Source: Bacteroidales bacterium (lineage in GTDB: Bacteria; Bacteroidota; Bacteroidia; Bacteroidales; JAIPAP01). From it: 41,440 nt of DNA. The stretch spans positions 1 to 41,440 of the forward strand of contig JAIPAP010000022.1 in assembly GCA_021740045.1 (NCBI GenBank), in the 5' to 3' direction. Within the stretch, counting starts at the first letter, position 1. Each line of letters starts with the position of its first letter. Below are positions 35,790 through 41,440 of this stretch, one piece after another. The translations under genes and the position numbers were made by a program. The notes under the pieces are model-generated. The model searched no databases. It was given only the letters and a program-made list of their open reading frames with translations, and was not told the origin of the DNA.

Positions 35790-37709
35790 GTGTTTAAGAT
35801 TCAAAGCGTTTTAGGTTTATTTATTTTGCTTTTAACTACGCACTTCGGCATGGCTCAAAACGATACGTTGAGCCTGAAAGCGGTGGAAATTAAAAGTACG
35901 GTGATCGAAAAGATCAGCGGTTTTAAAAAGACCGAGATCGATTCGGCCACGCACAGTCTGAACCGGGCTGAGGATTTATCGGACATTCTGGCCCGTCATA
36001 CACCTGTATTTATTAAAAGCTATGGACAGGGGATGTTGGCTACATCCTCGTTCAGGGGTACCGGAGCTTCACATACGCAGGTGCTATGGAATGGCATGAC
36101 CATTAATTCCCCCATGCTGGGCCAGGTTGATTTCTCAACCATTCCGGTGTTTTTCACCGATCGCATTTCGCTTTATCATGGTGGCAGCTCGTTGGCATTG
36201 AATTCGGGGGCCCTTGGCGGGAGCATTAACCTGGAAAATGTGGCCAATTGGAAAGCCAATTCAGGATTAGCTATTTCGCACCGGCAAGGCAGTTTTAATA
36301 CGCAATCATCATTTATGGAAATCAGGGTGAAGGAGAACAATATTCTAACAACCACCCGCTTGCTTCATAAGTCGTCTGAAAATGATTTTCCGTTTAAAAA
36401 TAATGCCATTTCAAGGGAACATCCCCCGGTTGATCACCGTAAGAATGCCTCCTTTGATCAATATGGTATTATGCAGGAGGTTTACCATCAAACCGAAAAA
36501 AGTGGTATTTTTAGTGTAAAAGCCTGGTGGCAGGATCATTTTCGCGAGATCCCAACTCCCCTGCTTGTTCCTGTATTTAAGCAACACCAGGAAAGCAAGG
36601 CCTTAAGGAGTGCTGCGCAATGGGACTTGAAGAAAAACAAAACGGAATACATGGCCAGGGCCGGTTACCAAAACGAACGCCTGGATTATTATAACGGCCT
36701 TTCAGGGCTAAACAACACCAACTGGGTGAGTAGCTTTTTCGGTGATTTTAAGATCAAACAGCAATTTGAAAAATTCAGGATGAATGCAGCCATCCGGCAT
36801 GAACATCATAGCGTGGAAGCTGATAATTATGCTTCGGATAAAACCAGGGATAAAACCTCGCTGGTGGGGGGAGCAAGGTATTTGTCAGGGAACCGGTTTT
36901 CGGCATTCATTCAGATAAGACAGGATTATGCCGATGATGAATTTTTGCCGATCATTCCTTCACTAGGATTCGACCTGCTGATAGCCAGGGATTATAACCT
37001 TTTTCTCAAAGCCAATGCTTCCCGTAATTATCATTTGCCTTCATTAAACGATCTTTACTGGAGCCCTAACGGCAATCCAAACCTGGAACCTGAGGAAGGA
37101 TATTCGGTGGAAACCGGCTTTATGATCAAGGAATTGAAAATGAAGAAGACACGCTTCAATGCGGAGATCACCGGATTTTATTCCCACATTAATAATTGGA
37201 TTCATTGGAAGCCCGATGAGATATATAGTTATTGGAGGCCATCCAATTTGCGGAAGGTAAGGTCACATGGCTTGGAATCATCGGTCGATATAGGGTTTTA
37301 CCTTGGAAATTTCCGTTTGACCTATAAGGGCGGATATACCTTCACTGTTACGGAGAATGGAGCAGCCATTGTGGATAATGATGCCTCCGTTAACAAACAA
37401 CTAATTTATATTCCACGTCATATGCTCCATTCCATCATAAGGATGAATTACCGGAAATGGTATGTTTCATATGGCACGCATTACACGGGAAAGCGTTTTA
37501 CCACAAGCGATAATTCACGATATATGCCCTCATACTGGATAGCCGATTTTTCAGTTGGATGGCAGCCGCAAGTGCGCGGAAACCGCTTTGTTATCCAACT
37601 GGATGTGAATAACCTGTGGAATAACGATTACCAGTCGGTTGCCTGGCATCCGATGCCTGGCAGAAACATTCATCTTAAAATAGGTTTAAGGATCGATAAT
37701 ACCGAATAA
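35790..37709 (+). CDS. TonB-dependent outer-membrane receptor, BtuB-like
   Basis: 639 aa from a GTG start; plug SSFRGTGASHTQVLWNGMTINSPMLGQVDFSTIPVFFTDRISLYHGGSSLALNSGALGGSINLEN; barrel strands RNYHLPSLNDLYWSPNGNPNLEPEEGYSVETGF; last strand near the C-terminus. Confidence 0.9.
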   Translation: MFKIQSVLGLFILLLTTHFGMAQNDTLSLKAVEIKSTVIEKISGFKKTEIDSATHSLNRAEDLSDILARHTPVFIKSYGQGMLATSSFRGTGASHTQVLWNGMTINSPMLGQVDFSTIPVFFTDRISLYHGGSSLALNSGALGGSINLENVANWKANSGLAISHRQGSFNTQSSFMEIRVKENNILTTTRLLHKSSENDFPFKNNAISREHPPVDHRKNASFDQYGIMQEVYHQTEKSGIFSVKAWWQDHFREIPTPLLVPVFKQHQESKALRSAAQWDLKKNKTEYMARAGYQNERLDYYNGLSGLNNTNWVSSFFGDFKIKQQFEKFRMNAAIRHEHHSVEADNYASDKTRDKTSLVGGARYLSGNRFSAFIQIRQDYADDEFLPIIPSLGFDLLIARDYNLFLKANASRNYHLPSLNDLYWSPNGNPNLEPEEGYSVETGFMIKELKMKKTRFNAEITGFYSHINNWIHWKPDEIYSYWRPSNLRKVRSHGLESSVDIGFYLGNFRLTYKGGYTFTVTENGAAIVDNDASVNKQLIYIPRHMLHSIIRMNYRKWYVSYGTHYTGKRFTTSDNSRYMPSYWIADFSVGWQPQVRGNRFVIQLDVNNLWNNDYQSVAWHPMPGRNIHLKIGLRIDNTE

Positions 37710-37713
37710 AGTC

Positions 37714-38802
37714 ATGAAGTTTATCTTAAACAGCTTAACATACGTTCTTATTTCTACACTGGTCTTCACAACAGCCTGTTCCGATGATGATTTCGGGGAA
37801 GTGAGTGTGGAGAATTCTCTTATTGATATTGAGGAAGGTGTATTTATTGTGAATGAAGGGAATTTTGGTCAGAATTCAAGTTCCATTTCATTCTTTAGTT
37901 ATGATTCACTATCCGTGACCAATAATGTATTTTTTAATGCCAATAACCGCCCCCTGGGCGATGTAACCCAGTCAATGACCATCATTGACACCCTTGGATT
38001 TGTAGTGGTTAACAATTCGGGCAAAATCGAGGTGATGGATCTTGATAACGGCAATTCCGTTTCTACCATCAGCGGGCTCCCTTCACCCCGTGCAATTATT
38101 CAAATAAACCGGGCTAAGGCTTATGTAAGTGATTTTAGGTCCGATTCCATCGCAATTATTGATGTGAATAACTTTTCAATCACCGGTTATATTAATTTGG
38201 GCAGAACTTCGGAGTGTTTTATGAAGTTCGCCGGGGTTGTTTTTGTATGTAATTGGTCGGAATTTTATCAACCGGATAAGAAAAATGACCAGGTTGTGGT
38301 AATTGACGCTGTCACCAATCAGGTTATCGATTCCATAAGGGTTGTTAAAGAGCCCAACAGCATGGTTATTGATAATAACGGAAAACTTTGGGTGCTCAGC
38401 AGCGGGGGATTTCAAAACGATGAAACACCGGCTTTGCAATGCATCGATCCAATTGAGCGGAAGATTGATAAAAAGTTCCTTTTTCCCGATGTCAATTCCT
38501 CTCCTGAGGACTTGGTTATTAATAAATCGGGCGATACCTTATTATTTGTAAATAACGACATCTATAAAATGCCCGTATCAGCTGCTGCATTGCCATCAAC
38601 ACCTCTGGTTCAGGCTAATGAGCGTAATTTCAAAGCCATGGATGTCGACCCTGAAACTTCCCGGATATTTACGGCCGACGCTCTTGATTACCAGCAAAAA
38701 GGAATTGTGTATGAATATACCTTTCAAGGTGATGAAGTACGTTCATTCCGGGCAGGCATTATTCCGGGCGATTTCGCATTTTATCACCGGCACAAGGAAT
38801 AG
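37714..38802 (+). CDS. surface lipoprotein beta-propeller, YncE/DUF5074 family, BtuG-like
   Basis: 362 aa; lipobox VFTTAC; FIVNEGNFGQNSSSISFF, IAIIDVNNFSITGYINLGRTSECFMKFAGVVFVCNW, DQVVVIDAVTNQVIDSIRVVKEPNSMVIDNNGKLWVLSSGG. Confidence 0.85.
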   Translation: MKFILNSLTYVLISTLVFTTACSDDDFGEVSVENSLIDIEEGVFIVNEGNFGQNSSSISFFSYDSLSVTNNVFFNANNRPLGDVTQSMTIIDTLGFVVVNNSGKIEVMDLDNGNSVSTISGLPSPRAIIQINRAKAYVSDFRSDSIAIIDVNNFSITGYINLGRTSECFMKFAGVVFVCNWSEFYQPDKKNDQVVVIDAVTNQVIDSIRVVKEPNSMVIDNNGKLWVLSSGGFQNDETPALQCIDPIERKIDKKFLFPDVNSSPEDLVINKSGDTLLFVNNDIYKMPVSAAALPSTPLVQANERNFKAMDVDPETSRIFTADALDYQQKGIVYEYTFQGDEVRSFRAGIIPGDFAFYHRHKE

Positions 38803-38925
38803 CAGCCTGTAAACAAGTCTATTATGGCCCGATTCGATAGGGAAACAAAAAAATAAATGAAACATAAACTTAAGTTAATCATTTATTCACCATATTTTTC
38901 GTTATTGCAGTAAAAAGATTTTGTT

Positions 38926-39153
38926 ATGGAACACGAGAAACTGCAAGTTCGTCAAAGCCTTATCAATCTTTTCGAATCGGCCAGTGATATTTTTGTCGAT
39001 CCGGCTACCAAGGAATGTGAGGTAAAGGTATCGGTTGATGAGTACCAGGGCGAAATTTCCGGTTTACTATATGATAATAACGTGAAACTGGAAATGATTG
39101 ATTATTGGGATACCTATCCCTACAAATATGTATTCAGCTACAAAACAGTTTAA
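38926..39153 (+). CDS. small protein of unknown function (75 aa)
   Basis: Isolated ORF with a plausible upstream region; acidic, no family recognised. Confidence 0.6.
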   Translation: MEHEKLQVRQSLINLFESASDIFVDPATKECEVKVSVDEYQGEISGLLYDNNVKLEMIDYWDTYPYKYVFSYKTV

Positions 39154-39219
39154 CAAACTGAAATGTAGCTGAGTAAGAAACTTTTTTTTATGGTATGCCC
39201 CATTAAAGATGTGGGCATA

Positions 39220-39534
39220 TCAGCACATTTTGACCAAGCGTTCACCCCAGGAATCTCTTTTCTTCATTTTGAATTTCAGCTCATTGCCATGGCTGGTTAT
39301 CAGGTTAAGTCCATTGGAAGCAAACAGTCCTGTTTTAAAATACATGATTTCCTTAAGTTCACCGGGCATTAGCTCCAGGTCATGATCTTTCGGTTCTTGA
39401 TCGCTTGATTTGAAGTACAAGCGCTGGTTGGTCAGAATAAGTTTGCCTTTTATTTGCTCTTCTTTGTTAACAAGCCGATTGGTATCGCCGGCTTTAACAA
39501 CAACTTCGTTAGGTTTCAGATCTATCTTCATCAC
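39220..39534 (-). CDS. GRAM/PH-like domain protein
   Basis: 104 aa; IKGKLILTNQRLYFKS...LELMPGELKEIMYFKTGLFASNGLNLITSHGNELKFKMKKRDSW. Confidence 0.72.
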   Translation of the reverse strand: MMKIDLKPNEVVVKAGDTNRLVNKEEQIKGKLILTNQRLYFKSSDQEPKDHDLELMPGELKEIMYFKTGLFASNGLNLITSHGNELKFKMKKRDSWGERLVKMC

Positions 39535-39733
39535 AATCGGTTTTAATGATTCACCGGAAGATATGCCACTATTATGCCAATTGCTTTAAGCGATTAAATA
39601 CCAGTATTTAACACGTTGATTTGTCCGGGATCGTTCAATGCGATTCGTTCGCTGGTGAACAGTGTAATGTTCGATTAGGTACAGCTCAAAGCTATTAATA
39701 CTAATTTCAGGGCCGGAAAATCAACCGGCTAAC

Positions 39734-39761
39734 AAAAAAGCCGGTTTCATAAACCGGCTTT
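39734..39761 (-). terminator. intrinsic terminator of the cold-shock gene
   Basis: Perfect 11-bp stem AAAGCCGGTTT-atg-AAACCGGCTTT on minus, followed by T's. Confidence 0.85.
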
Positions 39762-39786
39762 GTTTCACCCTACTGATAAAGATGTT

Positions 39787-39999
39787 TTATTCAACAACCA
39801 AATGTACATTTGTTGCTATAGGCCCTCTTTTTCCTTCGGTAATTTCATACGAAACCGTATCGCCCTCTTGCAGTTCTCTTGTATTGCCATCTCTGACCAC
39901 ACCTGTGCGATGAACAAATAGATCGTTTTGGCCTTCACGTTCAATAAAGCCATAACCCTTTTGGATGTTGAACCATTTAACTCTGCCTGTAAATTCCAT
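39787..39999 (-). CDS. cold-shock domain protein
   Basis: 70 aa; FTGRVKWFNIQKGYGFIEREGQNDLFVHRTGV...EGDTVSYEITEGKRGPIATNV. Confidence 0.96.
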   Translation of the reverse strand: MEFTGRVKWFNIQKGYGFIEREGQNDLFVHRTGVVRDGNTRELQEGDTVSYEITEGKRGPIATNVHLVVE

Positions 40000-40151
40000 G
40001 ATAATAACAATTTAATATGTAATCTGATAAATTAATTAAAACCCCTGTTCAACAGGAGTTCTACCCCTTCGATTTAATAAAAGCCTTAACAACATAAAAT
40101 CAACATATTGTTAATCAAGTGGTTAAATCTCTTCTCATTAAATCTAATTCA

Positions 40152-40159
40152 CAAATATA
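40152..40159 (-). promoter_or_regulatory. candidate -7 box of the cold-shock gene
   Basis: Minus strand TATATTTG matches TAnnTTTG; implies a ~150-nt leader. No -33 TTTG at the expected distance. Confidence 0.4.
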
Positions 40160-40285
40160 GGTTATTTTTAATACATTCACTATTTTCATCCAAATTTTTT
40201 ACTTTACTTACCCTCAAATAAACTTTATTGAGGGGAAATTGTTCTAAAACCGATAATTTTCAATATTAAAAAACCGGAATTTTTT

Positions 40286-40702
40286 ATGAGCACAAAAGTA
40301 GATGTTACCTGGAAAGAAGAGATGTCATTTGAAGCAGAAGTGAATAATCATAAGTTGACTATCGATGCCGACGAAAAGGTTGGTGGAAAGGATAAGGGGC
40401 CGCGTCCCAAGCCGCTATCGTTAGCCTCGCTTGGTGGATGCACTGGTATGGATGTGATTTCAATCCTTAAAAAAATGCGGGTAGAAGTGGATTCTTTCCG
40501 AATTTCAGTAGATGCGGAACAAAACGATGAACATCCAAAGCATTACAATAAAATTCATATAACCTATAGTTTTAAAGGCAAAGACCTTCCTTTTGATAAA
40601 TTGGAAAAGGCGGTAAATCTTTCACAGGAAAGGTACTGCGGGGTTTCCTATATGCTGGGCAAAGCCGCAGAAATTACACACGAAATTAAGGTTGAAGAAT
40701 AG
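40286..40702 (+). CDS. OsmC family protein
   Basis: 138 aa; PKPLSLASLGGCTGMDVISILKKMR...EKAVNLSQERYCGVSYMLGKAAEI. Confidence 0.94.
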   Translation: MSTKVDVTWKEEMSFEAEVNNHKLTIDADEKVGGKDKGPRPKPLSLASLGGCTGMDVISILKKMRVEVDSFRISVDAEQNDEHPKHYNKIHITYSFKGKDLPFDKLEKAVNLSQERYCGVSYMLGKAAEITHEIKVEE

Positions 40703-40722
40703 TGTTTTACTAAGATAATGGA

Positions 40723-41397
40723 TTAAATGTTTTGTTTGGCCAGTATGTATTTCGTGCTGGCCAATTTTTTGATCAATTCCAACAATTCACTCATGATCAT
40801 AGCTGTAGCGCCCCAGATAAGGTATTCATTAATTTTGTAACAAGGCGCTTTTATGACGATATCACGAACCATGAGTTCTTCAAGAAACACCGAATCTTCA
40901 TGCAACAAATCATCCAATGGGATTTCAAGAATTTCTTCCACTTCCACAGGATCTTTAGTCATTGGCGGGCGTTGTTGTGCATAACCGACTACCGGGGTAA
41001 CCAAAAAATCGCTCGGGGGAATGTATAAGGGCGATAATTCGCCCAATATCCTGACGTTTTCGGGATCAATTCCAAGTTCTTCCCTGGTTTCCCTAAGGGC
41101 GGTGGCTATATCACTTTGATCTGCGGCTTCCCGCTTACCTCCCGGAAAACTGACCTGTCCACTGTGAACACCGCCATAATCGGGGCGAAGCATCAAAACA
41201 GTGTATACTTTGTTATTGTAAGGATATAGTAAAATTAACACGCTTCCTTTCTTGGTTACACCAGTGGGCTTATAGTCTTTCAATAATTCCATCCTGTTCG
41301 ATGGAGCCATGATTCGCTGGGCTTCCATACCGGGAAGCGAATCTTGAATGGCTATTTTTAATTCATCTATAAGTTGATTGAACACTATTATCATCAT
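40723..41397 (-). CDS. NUDIX hydrolase (CoA pyrophosphatase-like)
   Basis: 224 aa; Nudix box GGKREAADQSDIATALRETREELGI preceded by GQVSFP. Confidence 0.93.
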   Translation of the reverse strand: MMIIVFNQLIDELKIAIQDSLPGMEAQRIMAPSNRMELLKDYKPTGVTKKGSVLILLYPYNNKVYTVLMLRPDYGGVHSGQVSFPGGKREAADQSDIATALRETREELGIDPENVRILGELSPLYIPPSDFLVTPVVGYAQQRPPMTKDPVEVEEILEIPLDDLLHEDSVFLEELMVRDIVIKAPCYKINEYLIWGATAMIMSELLELIKKLASTKYILAKQNI

Positions 41398-41440
41398 CTT
41401 GTCCGTTCCTTGTTAGCTTTCCCTTAATATAAATAAAAGG

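Noticed and set aside
39182-39215. Terminator hairpin ATGCCC..GGGCAT near the GRAM-domain gene
   Set aside because: The T run lies on the wrong side for either flanking gene, so I could not support a terminator.

Overview
This 41.4-kb window looks like Bacteroidetes (Bacteroidales-like) chromosome. It is mostly core and housekeeping genes, with two accessory-flavoured loci. Left to right: the partial DUF1015 / serA / serC cluster (with an inserted four-helix-bundle gene), an acyl-CoA reductase, rpmE2 (type B L31), a GlmU-like nucleotidyltransferase, lon, and an oligopeptide-type ABC substrate-binding protein. Next come three adjacent exported (alpha/alpha)6-type glucosidases with a chagasin-like lipoprotein, a PflX-like radical SAM protein, a TPR histidine kinase, a guanine-deaminase-type enzyme, aat, a T9SS-tagged deiminase-family protein lacking its catalytic middle, an SDR oxidoreductase, and xerD. 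These are followed by rpmG / DUF4295 / ftsY / rimO, a MORN-repeat lipoprotein, a cobalamin-riboswitch-controlled surface uptake locus, a cold-shock protein, OsmC and a NUDIX hydrolase. The most interesting items are: (1) the cobalamin riboswitch followed by two T9SS-tagged surface proteins, a BtuB-like TonB receptor and a BtuG-like beta-propeller lipoprotein; (2) a ~179-bp fold-back, MITE-like element between the SDR gene and xerD, with 17-bp imperfect TIRs and a candidate CTA duplication; (3) a heptamer and an octamer tandem array at one intergenic site, the octamer array forming the C-terminus of a glycosidase; (4) the internally deleted deiminase. No rRNA, tRNA, CRISPR array or IS transposase was recognised. 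All family calls come from reading the sequence and motifs; no searches were run.
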